In this document: in pieces, positions 26,683-35,880 of the stretch
How the letters are laid out: every line of letters starts with the position of its first letter
How positions within the stretch are numbered: position 1 is the first letter of the stretch
From: Faucicola osloensis_B
GTDB taxonomy: Bacteria > Pseudomonadota > Gammaproteobacteria > Pseudomonadales > Moraxellaceae
Reading direction: 5' to 3'
Length of the DNA: 64,000 bases
NCBI GenBank assembly: GCA_964211495.1
Contig: CAXORL010000001.1
Coordinates: 496,001-560,000 of the forward strand
The notes under the pieces: generated by a model
Database searches by the model: none
The model's input: the letters and a program-made list of their open reading frames with translations, nothing else
Told to the model about the DNA's origin: nothing
Position numbers and translations under genes: made by a program

Positions 26683-27609
26683 ATGGCAATCAATGTTGTC
26701 ATCAATCAACGTTATTTACAAATTCAACTCAAACAACTTGAAACCGTTTGGCAGACTGTGATTAATAATTACAATCTGAGCCAAGCTGCCAAAGTATTAC
26801 ACACCAGTCAATCCAGTCTTAGTAAGCATATTGCCGCGCTCGAAAGTCAGCTTCGGGCAGAAGTTTTTGTGCGGCAGGGTAAACGATTGGTGGGTCTCTC
26901 CCCTATCGGTGAGCTGCTACTGCCGCATATTGAGAAAATCTTTGTGGAAGTACGGTCGATTGAAAATTTAACTTTAGATTTTCAAAATCCCCATCAGGGT
27001 GAGTTGTCAATTGCCACGACGCATACCCAAGCACGTTATGTGTTGCCTTGGGTGGTACAGCGCTTTAAGCAACAATTTCCTAATGTCCATCTGATTTTAC
27101 ATCAAGCTGACCCTGAGTCGATTGCCAATATGGTGGCACAAGGTCAAGCTGATATTGGCATCGCAACTGAATCGCTGCTTGCGCACGATAATCTACACTG
27201 TATTCGCTATTATGATTGGTATCATCATGTGATTGTGCCAGTGGGACATGAGCTTGAGAATCGCACCGAAATTGATATCCAAACCTTAGCGAAATATCCG
27301 ATTATCACTTATCACGGTGGTTTTACGGGTCGTGGTGCGATTGATAGAGCCTTTAGCGCGGCAGAACTGACGCCCAATATTGTACTTACTGCTTTGGATG
27401 CCGATGTGATTAGTACCTATGTCGGTATTGGTATGGGCGTGGGCACGATTGCTGAAATGGCATTTGAAGGTCAGCATTATCGCAATCTTGTCAAAATTCC
27501 AACGAAAATTTTTGGAAAACATGTGACGTGGATAGCCACCCGTGTCGATGGGGATATCCGTAATTTTGGCAAAGCTTTCATTGATATTTGTCAGCAACAA
27601 TTTGGGTGA
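26683..27609 (+). CDS. cysB: CysB-type LysR-family transcriptional regulator
   Basis: A 308-residue LysR-type regulator. The N-terminal winged helix-turn-helix (about 12-75) contains NLSQAAKVLHTSQSSLSKHI, which is CysB/Cbl-like wording, followed by a periplasmic-binding-protein-like effector domain (GELSIATTHTQARYVLPWVV). CysB activates sulfate assimilation genes in response to N-acetylserine. Length is close to E. coli CysB (324). AAGG lies 7 bp before the ATG. The next gene is a flavin monooxygenase, which fits a sulfur-scavenging context, although that is inference. Cbl-type paralogues cannot be excluded. Confidence 0.85.
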   Translation: MAINVVINQRYLQIQLKQLETVWQTVINNYNLSQAAKVLHTSQSSLSKHIAALESQLRAEVFVRQGKRLVGLSPIGELLLPHIEKIFVEVRSIENLTLDFQNPHQGELSIATTHTQARYVLPWVVQRFKQQFPNVHLILHQADPESIANMVAQGQADIGIATESLLAHDNLHCIRYYDWYHHVIVPVGHELENRTEIDIQTLAKYPIITYHGGFTGRGAIDRAFSAAELTPNIVLTALDADVISTYVGIGMGVGTIAEMAFEGQHYRNLVKIPTKIFGKHVTWIATRVDGDIRNFGKAFIDICQQQFG

Positions 27610-27655
27610 TTGATTTTTTTGGATTCGCCATTATAAAGGGACTACTATTCTTTTT

Positions 27656-28672
27656 ATGATGATGACAAAGATGACCAAACAAATCCCTATTTCATTTTTA
27701 GACCTTGTTCCTGTACCTGAAGGCAGTGACGCCAAAAACGCGCTGAAGCAAGCGGTGACTGTTGCCCAAACTGCCGAACAAGTAGGTTTTAATCGCTATT
27801 GGCTGGCTGAGCACCATAACATGCGCGGCATTGCCAGTACCGCAACCAGTGTGTTGCTAGCTCACATTGGCGCTCACACCTCAACGATACGAATTGGCTC
27901 GGGTGGTATCATGTTGCCTAACCATGCGCCATTAGTGGTCGCAGAACAGTTTGGTACGTTAGCCACTTTGTACGGCGAACGTATCGATCTTGGCGTCGGC
28001 CGTGCCCCTGGTACGGATGGGGCAACCTTCCGTGCCTTGCGCCGTACCATGAATGATGCCGAAAACTTCCCGCAAGATGTGCAAGAGCTGATGCATTATT
28101 TTGACCCGCTCGATGGTCAGACAGTGACTGCCATGCCGGCTAATGGCTTAAATGTCCCTGTGTGGATTTTAGGGTCGTCTTTATTTGGCGCCAGTCTTGC
28201 CGCTGCATTAGGGTTGCCTTATGTGTTTGCTTCGCATTTTGCGCCGCAGATGTTATCGCAAGCGGTGACATTGTACCGTGAGAATTTCAAGCCCTCTAGC
28301 CATTTGCAACACCCTTATGTGATGGTAGCAAGTAACTTGCTATTGGCAGAAACCGATGAGGAAGCCGCTTACCAATTCACCTCAGCGCAGCAAAGTTTTG
28401 TTAATTTGCGCCGCGGTAAACCCTCACAAATGCCAAAACCGATTGAGAATATTGATACTTTTTGGACATCTGCAGAGAAATACATGGTTGAATCGTCGTT
28501 GGCAATTTCGTTTGTCGGTACACCTGACAGTGTCAAACCAAAACTTGACCATTTTCTTGAGACTATCCGCCCTGATGAATTGATTGTCACTTGTAATATT
28601 TATGACCAACAAGCCCGCCTCAATTCCTTATCCTTGGTGAAAGCGCTTGATTTATTTAGCTTAAACAGCTAA
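27656..28672 (+). CDS. Luciferase-like (LLM class) flavin-dependent oxidoreductase
   Basis: A 338-residue protein of the bacterial luciferase-like monooxygenase family, YhbW-like subgroup. Typical segments are YWLAEHHNMRGIASTATSVL, IRIGSGGIMLPNH and LGVGRAPGTDG. These are FMN-dependent TIM-barrel enzymes; the substrate is unknown. AAAGGG is 14 bp before the first ATG, and two further Met codons follow directly, so the true start may be one or two codons later. It lies 46 bp after cysB and may be co-transcribed; a terminator follows. Confidence 0.87.
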   Translation: MMMTKMTKQIPISFLDLVPVPEGSDAKNALKQAVTVAQTAEQVGFNRYWLAEHHNMRGIASTATSVLLAHIGAHTSTIRIGSGGIMLPNHAPLVVAEQFGTLATLYGERIDLGVGRAPGTDGATFRALRRTMNDAENFPQDVQELMHYFDPLDGQTVTAMPANGLNVPVWILGSSLFGASLAAALGLPYVFASHFAPQMLSQAVTLYRENFKPSSHLQHPYVMVASNLLLAETDEEAAYQFTSAQQSFVNLRRGKPSQMPKPIENIDTFWTSAEKYMVESSLAISFVGTPDSVKPKLDHFLETIRPDELIVTCNIYDQQARLNSLSLVKALDLFSLNS

Positions 28673-28697
28673 TCAAAACCCTAAAAACGCAAATCAC

Positions 28698-28730
28698 AAA
28701 AAAGCCCAAGATTAACTTGGGCTTTTTTAT
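28698..28730. terminator. Bidirectional terminator between the monooxygenase gene and kdsB
   Basis: Perfect 11-bp stem AAAAGCCCAAG / CTTGGGCTTTT with a 5-nt loop and T-runs on both strands; it serves the rightward gene and the end of the leftward kdsB operon. Confidence 0.9.
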
Positions 28731-29524
28731 TATTTCAATAATTCTGATAACGCTAGTTTATTGAGCCGATCCAAATCCTCTTGCGTGTCGACACCGGGCG
28801 GCAACAATTCTGAAGCAATATCAATGGCGATACGCATGCCTTGCTCCAAAATACGCAATTGTTCCAATGATTCAAGCTGCTCTAACTCACCTTGCTGCCA
28901 AACACTAAATTGTTGTAACAAACTGACCCGATAAGCATAAATCCCTAGATGTCGATAAGCGTTTTTTGGCGCGCTATTTTCCCTACTGATTGGCTGTTCG
29001 GTCAACAATGCTGTATGGCGATCGCAAGGGATCGGCGCTCGGCTAAAGTATAAGGCTTCCTTGTGGGCATTTTTGACGACTTTGACCACCGATGGCCGTA
29101 AAAACTCTTCAACGCTTTGGATGGGTTCAGCCAAAGTCGCCATCACGCAATCTTTTTTTTGTAGCAGTAGCTCAGTCACTTGTTTGATAAGTCCTGCAGG
29201 CACGAGTGGTTCATCGCCTTGCATATTAATCACGATATCTTCAGTTGACCACTGCTGAAGCCTAGCTACTTCAGCAAGCCTATCAGTGCCAGACGCATGA
29301 TTGGGGTCAGTCATGATGACGTTTGCCCCATAGTCTTGACACAGTTTAGCGATGCTATCATCATCTGTTGCCACAAAAATATCATCGGCAATTCCCGCCG
29401 ATTTCACCGCATTGGCACGATCAATCACCCATAGAATCATCGGTTTGCCATGAATTTCTAACAGCGGTTTGTTGGGCAGTCGGGTACTTTTTAAACGGGC
29501 TGGTATGACCAAATGTTTTAACAT
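28730..29524 (-). CDS. kdsB: CMP-KDO synthetase
   Basis: 3-deoxy-manno-octulosonate cytidylyltransferase activates KDO as CMP-KDO for lipopolysaccharide inner core synthesis, in the cytoplasm. The nucleotide-binding start VIPARLKSTRLPNKPL and the INMQGDEPLV segment are diagnostic, and the length (264) is only slightly above the norm (~250). TAGGAA precedes the ATG. It is the last gene of exbB-exbD-msbA-lpxK-kdsB, 21 bp after lpxK. Confidence 0.95.
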   Translation of the reverse strand: MLKHLVIPARLKSTRLPNKPLLEIHGKPMILWVIDRANAVKSAGIADDIFVATDDDSIAKLCQDYGANVIMTDPNHASGTDRLAEVARLQQWSTEDIVINMQGDEPLVPAGLIKQVTELLLQKKDCVMATLAEPIQSVEEFLRPSVVKVVKNAHKEALYFSRAPIPCDRHTALLTEQPISRENSAPKNAYRHLGIYAYRVSLLQQFSVWQQGELEQLESLEQLRILEQGMRIAIDIASELLPPGVDTQEDLDRLNKLALSELLK

Positions 29525-29545
29525 ATTGTATTTCCTAAGAGTCTT

Positions 29546-30640
29546 TTAATTATTAGCAAAAGTAACCAATTCACCGATTTGTCGGTCAATTAACGCATAA
29601 AAGGCGGGTGATAATTCAGCTTCTACCGGTAACACCCAGATGTTTGTTGCAATGTCATTTTTCTCATGACCTTGAGCGAACAAAACACGCAATTTGACCG
29701 CATCCTTATCGGTGACGATAATCGGTAACTTTGGCAAGTTGGCAAAATCTTGTAAACTATAAGTGTGATGGTCATTCAATGGCATCGGTATGATGTCAAA
29801 CCCTAATTGGCTTAGGCTATTAAAAAAACGCTGCGGCAATCCAATCCCTGTCATGGCAATCACTTGTTGGGCTGGTAAGCTATTTTGCGAAGGCGTTTTA
29901 AATAAAGGTGTTTTAAATAAAGGTTCTAATGGTTTTTGTAGCAAATGCATACGAACATCGGGTGATATGATATGACTATTTTTGCTTAGGCTATTTGAAA
30001 AATGGGTTAGAGCCTGAGTAGCCTGCCAATCACTTTGGTGAAATATGACGGTGGTATTGGGCTGATACAGCCGTTTAATCGGTTCGCGCAGAAAGCCTGT
30101 GGGCAATAGCTGGCGGTTACCAAAGCCGCGATCGGCATCGACGACAATCCAGTTCTCATCCCTATCCAAGGCAAAATGTTGCAGTCCATCATCCGCCAAA
30201 ATAAGTTGAATACTTGGGAATTGCTCAAGTAATAACTCAATTGCTTGACCGCGGTTTGGACAGACTGCCATTGGCACGCCTGTACGCTGGACAATCAGAC
30301 ACGGCTCATCACCAACGTCACTGGGCGTTGAATTTGCTGTCACGATACAAGGCATCAGCTTGGCTTGTCCGCCATAGCCACGGCTGATGACGCCGACCGT
30401 CAGCCCTTTTTGCTGCAGGTAAGTTACCACCGCAATGATTAGCGGCGTCTTACCGCTACCGCCAACCGTGATATTGCCCACTACAATGACGGGCACGTTG
30501 GGATAATAAACTGGTTTTAGCCCTAATCGATAAATAGTTTTATTGAGCCAAAAAACCAATCCATACAACCAAGACACGGGCAATAACAACCATAGCCAGA
30601 GGGATTTGTTGCGCCACGCCTGTAGTAGAATTTGTTGCAT
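29546..30640 (-). CDS. lpxK: Tetraacyldisaccharide 4'-kinase LpxK
   Basis: LpxK phosphorylates the lipid A disaccharide at the 4' position at the inner membrane. The N-terminal hydrophobic segment and the unusual P-loop VGNITVGGSGKTPLII are diagnostic; the DDGLQH motif is also present. The start codon overlaps the msbA stop (TAATG), indicating translational coupling. The coding region contains two copies of the GCTTAGGCTATT repeat (reading NSLSK and NSLSQ) and a 15-bp tandem duplication giving PLFKTPLFKT in a variable loop, which lengthens the protein to 364 residues versus ~330. Confidence 0.94.
   Translation of the reverse strand: MQQILLQAWRNKSLWLWLLLPVSWLYGLVFWLNKTIYRLGLKPVYYPNVPVIVVGNITVGGSGKTPLIIAVVTYLQQKGLTVGVISRGYGGQAKLMPCIVTANSTPSDVGDEPCLIVQRTGVPMAVCPNRGQAIELLLEQFPSIQLILADDGLQHFALDRDENWIVVDADRGFGNRQLLPTGFLREPIKRLYQPNTTVIFHQSDWQATQALTHFSNSLSKNSHIISPDVRMHLLQKPLEPLFKTPLFKTPSQNSLPAQQVIAMTGIGLPQRFFNSLSQLGFDIIPMPLNDHHTYSLQDFANLPKLPIIVTDKDAVKLRVLFAQGHEKNDIATNIWVLPVEAELSPAFYALIDRQIGELVTFANN
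29810..29821 (+). repeat. GCTTAGGCTATT interspersed repeat, copy 4 (in lpxK)
   Basis: Exact 12-mer, read as Asn-Ser-Leu-Ser on the minus strand within the RFFNSLSQLGF segment. Confidence 0.8.
29892..29921. repeat. 15-bp in-frame tandem duplication inside lpxK (14/15)
   Basis: GGCGTTTTAAATAAA followed by GGTGTTTTAAATAAA; duplicates five residues (PLFKT). Confidence 0.88.
29984..29995 (+). repeat. GCTTAGGCTATT interspersed repeat, copy 5 (in lpxK)
   Basis: Exact 12-mer followed by T, read as Asn-Ser-Leu-Ser-Lys in a variable stretch of lpxK. Confidence 0.85.
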
Positions 30641-32403
30641 TAGCTTGACAATATGTCCTCTTCAAAATGACGCTCATACAACTTGGCATACGTACCTTGC
30701 GCCGCTAGCAAACTGTCGTGAGTACCGACTTCAATAATTTCACCGTTATCCATGACCACGATTTTATCGGCATTTTGGATGGTCGTTAATCGGTGCGCGA
30801 TAACGATGGTGGTTCTGCCATGCATGACGCGCTCCAGCGCTTTTTGAATATAAAATTCTGATTCGTTATCTAGCGCGCTCGTGGCTTCATCCAAAATCAA
30901 GATAGGCGCATCTTTTAGCAAGGCACGTGCAATGGATAAGCGTTGGCGTTGTCCGCCAGATAACTGCAAACCTTGTGAGCCAATCTTTGATTGGTAACCC
31001 TGCGGCAGTTGCATAATAAAATCGTGCGCAAAGGCGGATTTTGCGGCATCAATCACTTGCTCTGAGGTTCGGTTAGATAATTCGCCATAGGCGATATTGT
31101 TGTGGATAGAGGTATCAAACAGTACCACTTGTTGGTTGACGCTGGCAATCTGACTACGCAGTGAATGCAATGTCAAATCTTCGATAGCAACATCGTCAAG
31201 ATAAATATTGCCCGCTGTAGGCTCTAGTGCACGCATCAGACAGTTGACTAGGGTGGTTTTACCTGCGCCACTTCGACCGATTAACGCCACCGTTTCACCG
31301 GGATTAACCACCAAATTTACGTTGTTGAGCGCTTGTTTGCCATCTTCAAAAGTGACGCTTAGGTTGTTAAGTACTATTTTACCGCTCAGGGTTTTTTCAA
31401 CCTTACCTGTGTCTTTTTCTTCAGCTTCATCGAGCATCTCAAATATAGAATCCGCCGCCGCCAAACCTTTTTGCAAGCCTTGATTGATATCGGTCAACGA
31501 GCGCACGGGTTTGCTCAGTAGCCCTGCTGCACTGATATAAGCGATAAACTCGCCTGCGGTGGTATCGCCTAATACATTGGGTCTTAACGCAATCCATACC
31601 ACCACCGCCATCGCGCACGCCATCAATAATTGAATTAATGGCGTATTGATGCTATTGGTCACCACTACCTTTAGCCCTTGTTTAAGATTGGTTAAAGAGG
31701 CGTTATTAAACCGCGTCAGCTCATTTTGTTGACCGCCATAATTTTTGACCACTTGGTAGCCTGTGATGACTTCATTGGTAATATGACTGACCTCGCCCAT
31801 GGATTTTTGAATACCGCGCGACAAGTTACGAAAGCGTTTACTGGCTTTACCGACTAACAATAAAATCGGCGGCAATACCACAAACAACGACAGGCTTAAT
31901 TTCCAATTACTGTAAAGCAAAAACGCCAACAACCCAATCACGGTCAAACCATCGCGTAATAAGGTTTTGAGCGTATCGGTACCCGCCGCAGTGACTTGCT
32001 CGACATCAAAGATTAATTTTGCAGAAATCTGACCGGCATTGTGGTTGAGATAAAATTGGCTAGGTAATCTGAGCAATTTTGAAAACACTTGCATACGCAG
32101 CTGATAGACGACATTGCGTGAAATCACTGCACTAAAGTAATTACCCAAAAATGAGCTAAGCCCTCGCAGTACAAACAACAACACGATTAAGGCTGGAAAA
32201 AGATTGATATGCGCTTGATCACGTTCATTAATTGCATCAATAATGAATTTGACTAGCTTGGCAATGCCCACTTCGGTGCCTGCATTTAAGGTAAAGCCAA
32301 TAACTACGAAGGTAATCGCCCACCAATACGGCTTGAGATAACCTAGCAATCTTCGATAGGTCTGCCAACGTGGGTGAGCATTGGAAGGGTTTGAAACGGT
32401 CAT
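30640..32403 (-). CDS. msbA: Lipid A export ATP-binding/permease MsbA
   Basis: A half-size ABC exporter (587 residues) that flips lipid A-core across the inner membrane. Six N-terminal membrane helices are followed by a nucleotide-binding domain with Walker A GRSGAGKTT, signature LSGGQRQR, Walker B ILILDEATSALD and the switch His in IVIAHRLTT. The operon (TolQ/ExbB- and ExbD-like genes, msbA, lpxK, kdsB) makes the lipid A assignment secure. Confidence 0.95.
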   Translation of the reverse strand: MTVSNPSNAHPRWQTYRRLLGYLKPYWWAITFVVIGFTLNAGTEVGIAKLVKFIIDAINERDQAHINLFPALIVLLFVLRGLSSFLGNYFSAVISRNVVYQLRMQVFSKLLRLPSQFYLNHNAGQISAKLIFDVEQVTAAGTDTLKTLLRDGLTVIGLLAFLLYSNWKLSLSLFVVLPPILLLVGKASKRFRNLSRGIQKSMGEVSHITNEVITGYQVVKNYGGQQNELTRFNNASLTNLKQGLKVVVTNSINTPLIQLLMACAMAVVVWIALRPNVLGDTTAGEFIAYISAAGLLSKPVRSLTDINQGLQKGLAAADSIFEMLDEAEEKDTGKVEKTLSGKIVLNNLSVTFEDGKQALNNVNLVVNPGETVALIGRSGAGKTTLVNCLMRALEPTAGNIYLDDVAIEDLTLHSLRSQIASVNQQVVLFDTSIHNNIAYGELSNRTSEQVIDAAKSAFAHDFIMQLPQGYQSKIGSQGLQLSGGQRQRLSIARALLKDAPILILDEATSALDNESEFYIQKALERVMHGRTTIVIAHRLTTIQNADKIVVMDNGEIIEVGTHDSLLAAQGTYAKLYERHFEEDILSS

Positions 32404-32466
32404 GGCATCTCAATATATAAAAGAACGACTTAACAGCTATTGTATCAGTAAATTGAACAATAAAAA

Positions 32467-32931
32467 TTATTTGGCATCGGGCGCTGGGGCTATATTACTA
32501 TCATTACTATCGAGCGAAGTGGCAGGTATCACAGTACTGATATTTAAATTCATAAAACCCATTTTACCCGCTATGTCCATCACTTTAACCACCGATTGGT
32601 GACTGGTATCGGCATCAGCAGAGATAACAAATAGCTGCTTTCTGTCTTCACCTGCTTCTTGACGGATCATCGCCGTCAATTCAGCTTCGCCATTGCCAGA
32701 TAAAGCAATGCCATTGACCAGATAACTACCATCTTTTTGCACCGCGACTTCAATACGTTTGCTTTTCTCAGTAATCGGTACACCCTCTGCTTGCGGCAAA
32801 ATGATATTGAGTTTACTAAAATGGTTAAAGGTGGTCGACAGCAGCAAAAAAACAATCAAAAACAGCAAGCAATCAATCATCGGGGTCAGATTGATTTCTA
32901 AAGGTTCGACCGTGGGTTTACGAAATCGCAT
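32467..32931 (-). CDS. exbD: ExbD/TolR-family protein
   Basis: A 154-residue protein with a short cytoplasmic N-terminus (MRFRKPTVEPLEINLTPMID), one membrane helix containing the conserved proton-path Asp (PMIDCLLFLIVFLLLSTTF), and a periplasmic domain, the standard ExbD/TolR layout. It works with the ExbB-like protein as a proton-driven motor. Position before msbA-lpxK-kdsB is conserved in several gammaproteobacteria, and it is not beside tonB here, so its client may be envelope-related rather than iron uptake (inference). Confidence 0.9.
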   Translation of the reverse strand: MRFRKPTVEPLEINLTPMIDCLLFLIVFLLLSTTFNHFSKLNIILPQAEGVPITEKSKRIEVAVQKDGSYLVNGIALSGNGEAELTAMIRQEAGEDRKQLFVISADADTSHQSVVKVMDIAGKMGFMNLNISTVIPATSLDSNDSNIAPAPDAK

Positions 32932-32961
32932 GATTTGACTCTTTTACGCAGCTATACGCCA

Positions 32962-33585
32962 TTAACGAGGCGTAATTAGACCATTGTCCAGTAATTCTTG
33001 CATCATCAAACCTGCTTCTTGTTCAAACGCCGCATTGATATCAATAATACGGCGCTGAAAAATACGGTACGCCATCACCGCAGGTATCGCAACCAGCATA
33101 CCCCCCGCTGTGGTAATCAGCGCTTGTGATACGCCAGCTGCCAGCATGGTCGGATCTTGCATTGCGCCTTCAGTAATCGCTAAGAAGGATGAAATAATCC
33201 CCAGTACAGTACCTAACAGACCCAATAATGGCGCGATAGCACCGATGGTACCCAACATATTGATATGTTTTTCTAATTGGTGGATGGTAATACTGGCGCG
33301 GTTTTCCATATGCATGGTCATTGAATCAATCCCATGCTGGCGATTCATGAGTCCAGAAGCGAGGATATCACCCAAAGGCGAATTGAGTTTGACATTCTCA
33401 AGCGATTCACGATCAATATCGCCCTGCTCAATCAAATGCTGCATCAATTGTTCACGCAGATGGGCGGGTGTCACTGTGCTGACTTTAAGTTTTATGGCGC
33501 GCTCAATGATGATAATCAACATCAAAATCGAACATAGGACAATGGGCCACATCAACCAACCGCCTGCTTTAACTAATTCCCACAT
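32962..33585 (-). CDS. exbB: MotA/TolQ/ExbB proton channel family protein
   Basis: A 207-residue membrane protein with three helices and the family signature GTIGAIAPLLGLLGTVLGII followed by ITTAGGMLVAIPAVMAY. It forms the stator-like pentamer around an ExbD dimer, encoded 30 bp downstream. First gene of the msbA-lpxK-kdsB transcription unit; the gap to parB upstream is about 60 bp on the same strand, so read-through is possible. Confidence 0.9.
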   Translation of the reverse strand: MWELVKAGGWLMWPIVLCSILMLIIIIERAIKLKVSTVTPAHLREQLMQHLIEQGDIDRESLENVKLNSPLGDILASGLMNRQHGIDSMTMHMENRASITIHQLEKHINMLGTIGAIAPLLGLLGTVLGIISSFLAITEGAMQDPTMLAAGVSQALITTAGGMLVAIPAVMAYRIFQRRIIDINAAFEQEAGLMMQELLDNGLITPR

Positions 33586-33648
33586 CCGTTATACTGCCTT
33601 TGCATGTCAATGACTAATAAATTGATAAAACTAATCTAATGCGCAAGA

Positions 33649-34800
33649 TTAATGCTCAAGTTGCGACTGAAAATGGGCAATCAAAGCTTGTAATTCTTCT
33701 TCATTGTGAAAAAATATCTCAATACTCCCCTTGCCTTTTGAGGAGCCTTTGATTTTTACCACGGCACCGAGTTGTTCAGAGAGGTGTTGGTTCAGTCGCA
33801 GCCTATCATAATCAATTTCTTGGCTTTGTGTCGGCGCTTTTGGATTTAAAATATCTTTAACTAGCGCTTCAGTCTCACGAACGGTCAATTGACCCTGTAT
33901 AATTTTTTTGGCAATAACAGGCTGCTGTTTGGGTGACAGCGACAATAATGCCCTGGCATGCCCCATGTCCATCTGCCCTTCATTTAACGCTTGTTTGACA
34001 TCGTCATGTAATTGGTTCAAACGCAGCAAATTAGAAACCGTTGTTCTTGCCTTACCCACCACATCCGCAATTTGCGAGTGACTCATGCCAAATTCATCAT
34101 GAAAGCGCTGCAATGCGGCCGCCTGTTCCATGACGCTCAAATCTTCCCGTTGTATATTTTCAATCAGCGCCAAAGCAATTGCCAAGTCATCTGACATGGG
34201 GCGCATGATGGCGGGTATATGGGTTAGACCCGCAATTTGCGCCGCACGCCAGCGACGTTCACCCGCGATAATTTCATGGGTAATCGGGGAATTGGGCAAT
34301 ACTTTGGCTAAGGGTCGAATCACAATAGGCTGCATCACGCCATGCTGCTTGATAGACGTTGCCAACTCTTGCAAGGCATCTTCGTCCAAATCAATGCGCG
34401 GCTGATACTTGCCACGCTGCAAATACGCGACGTTGATATGCATCAAATTTAACCCAGCCACATTACTATTATCATTGGCATCGTTATTGATGGATGCGTT
34501 ATGGGTATTGGACTTTAGTGTTTTGGCGGGTTTTGGGGTGAATGGTTTTGGGGTTACCGCAGCTGTAGGCGATTTTTTGGCTATAGCTATAGTGTCGCTA
34601 GCTTCGGCTGATTCGTCTGCCGAGACATTTTGCTCCTCATCGGTTGACTTGGCATTTAGTTTTTCAGCGCTTTTAGCGTCATCGACAGAGGCTCGAACAC
34701 TCGCATCGATTAGATTACCGGTAATCAATTTTTCTGTTTTGATTGAGCCGAGTAACGCATCAAGTCCTCGATTTGATGCCAATCCACGCTTTTTAACCAT
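33649..34800 (-). CDS. parB: Chromosome partitioning protein ParB
   Basis: A 383-residue ParB/Spo0J protein. The start (KKRGLASNRGLDALLG) is typical; a ~100-residue Ala/Lys/Asp-rich low-complexity insert follows before the CTPase/ParB-N domain (GKYQPRIDLDEDALQELATSI and the GERRWRAAQIAGL motif), then the helix-turn-helix (SHSQIADVVGKARTTVSNLLRL) and a C-terminal dimer domain. It loads at parS sites, none of which I could find by eye in this window. Downstream of parA with a 178 bp gap and a likely terminator between. Confidence 0.93.
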   Translation of the reverse strand: MVKKRGLASNRGLDALLGSIKTEKLITGNLIDASVRASVDDAKSAEKLNAKSTDEEQNVSADESAEASDTIAIAKKSPTAAVTPKPFTPKPAKTLKSNTHNASINNDANDNSNVAGLNLMHINVAYLQRGKYQPRIDLDEDALQELATSIKQHGVMQPIVIRPLAKVLPNSPITHEIIAGERRWRAAQIAGLTHIPAIMRPMSDDLAIALALIENIQREDLSVMEQAAALQRFHDEFGMSHSQIADVVGKARTTVSNLLRLNQLHDDVKQALNEGQMDMGHARALLSLSPKQQPVIAKKIIQGQLTVRETEALVKDILNPKAPTQSQEIDYDRLRLNQHLSEQLGAVVKIKGSSKGKGSIEIFFHNEEELQALIAHFQSQLEH

Positions 34801-34952
34801 GTCGAAATTCCCAATGCCATTAAATAGTTAAAAATGACTGATAAAAAATTAAACCAATGCCGCCATTTTTGAACTGGCTATTTTAGCAGATTCGCCATAG
34901 CTTGAAAAATATTTTCATTGCTTTTGCCAGTGCGCACTCGCCAACAAGTTAA

Positions 34953-34985
34953 CAAAAAAAGTGCCTAAACAGTTTAAGTTAGGCA
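34953..34985 (-). terminator. Terminator-like hairpin overlapping the parA stop codon
   Basis: TGCCTAA / TTAGGCA arms around a 10-nt loop, followed on the minus strand by CTTTTTTT. The stem includes the parA stop. It may attenuate rather than end transcription toward parB. Confidence 0.5.
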
Positions 34986-35779
34986 AGTTGGAATTGGCGA
35001 CTTTGCTTGATAATTTCATTGGCAAGGCGAATATACGCTTGTGAGCCTTTTGAATTCATCTCGTAATCAAGCGCAGGGATGCCGTGCGCCGGTGCTTCTG
35101 CTAGACGAATATTACGAGGAATGATGGTATTAAATAAAATCGGACCAAAATGCTCAATCAATTCCATAGAGACATCATTTGCCAAGGTGTTACGCGGGTC
35201 AAACATGGTTCTTAACACACCGCGGATATGCAGTTTTGGGTTTAGCGACTTCAAACGCTCAATGGTTTGCGACAAATCCGCCAATCCTTCCAATGCAAAA
35301 TATTCACATTGCATCGGGATAATCACCCCTGATGTGGCACACATTGCATTGATGGTCAGTAAACTTAAACTCGGGGCGCAGTCAATCACGATAAAATCAT
35401 ACGGTTTTGGCGCGCGGCCGTTTTTGGTAGGCATATCAGCGAGCTGCTGCATGGCTTTTGACAAAATTGCATGATTTTCAGGCTTTTGACTTAAATGCAA
35501 ATCACTGCCTGACAATTCATTATTGGCACCGACAATATCAAACCCATTCGGGGTTTTGACAATCGCCTCATGCATTGGCAAATCATCTAATAGCACATCA
35601 GCAATGCTGTATTCTAACTCGCGTTTATCCAGCCCTGATGCCGTGGTTGCATTGCCTTGGGCATCCAAATCAATCAGTAAAACTTTTTTGCGGCGATGTG
35701 CCAGTGCACTTGCCAAATTAACCGCGGTGGTGGTTTTGCCCACCCCACCTTTTTGATTAGCAATGGCTAAAATATCCAT
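34979..35779 (-). CDS. parA: Chromosome partitioning ATPase ParA (Soj)
   Basis: A 266-residue ParA/MinD-type ATPase with the deviant Walker A KGGVGKTTTAVNLA near the N-terminus, VLLIDLDAQGNATTASG and the Walker B FIVIDCAPSLSLLTINA. It lacks an N-terminal helix-turn-helix, as expected for chromosomal Soj. Operates with ParB to segregate the origin region. It is preceded by rsmG on the same strand; in many bacteria rsmG-parA-parB lie near the replication origin. Confidence 0.94.
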   Translation of the reverse strand: MDILAIANQKGGVGKTTTAVNLASALAHRRKKVLLIDLDAQGNATTASGLDKRELEYSIADVLLDDLPMHEAIVKTPNGFDIVGANNELSGSDLHLSQKPENHAILSKAMQQLADMPTKNGRAPKPYDFIVIDCAPSLSLLTINAMCATSGVIIPMQCEYFALEGLADLSQTIERLKSLNPKLHIRGVLRTMFDPRNTLANDVSMELIEHFGPILFNTIIPRNIRLAEAPAHGIPALDYEMNSKGSQAYIRLANEIIKQSRQFQLA

Positions 35780-35822
35780 GAACTGTCTCGAAATGTGTTG
35801 ATAAAAAGGTTGAAAATTGTAG

Positions 35823-35869
35823 TCAAAAACAGCCAGTTTTTCAAACCCTAATACCGGTAAAACTGGCTG
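35823..35869 (-). terminator. Hairpin with T-run after rsmG
   Basis: Perfect 11-bp arms CAGCCAGTTTT / AAAACTGGCTG with an 18-nt loop; on the minus strand followed by TTTTTG. It lies about 12 bp after the rsmG stop. Confidence 0.7.
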
Positions 35870-35880
35870 AAATGGGATGT

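Noticed and set aside
33110..33613. A 167-codon open frame antisense to exbB
   Set aside because: Mirror of a membrane-protein gene; Ser/Ile/Cys-rich composition follows from the opposite strand.
33649..35880. parS sites near parAB
   Set aside because: No TGTTTCACGTGAAACA-like 16-mer was seen by eye in this window; several CACGTG-like hits elsewhere do not match the flanking bases.
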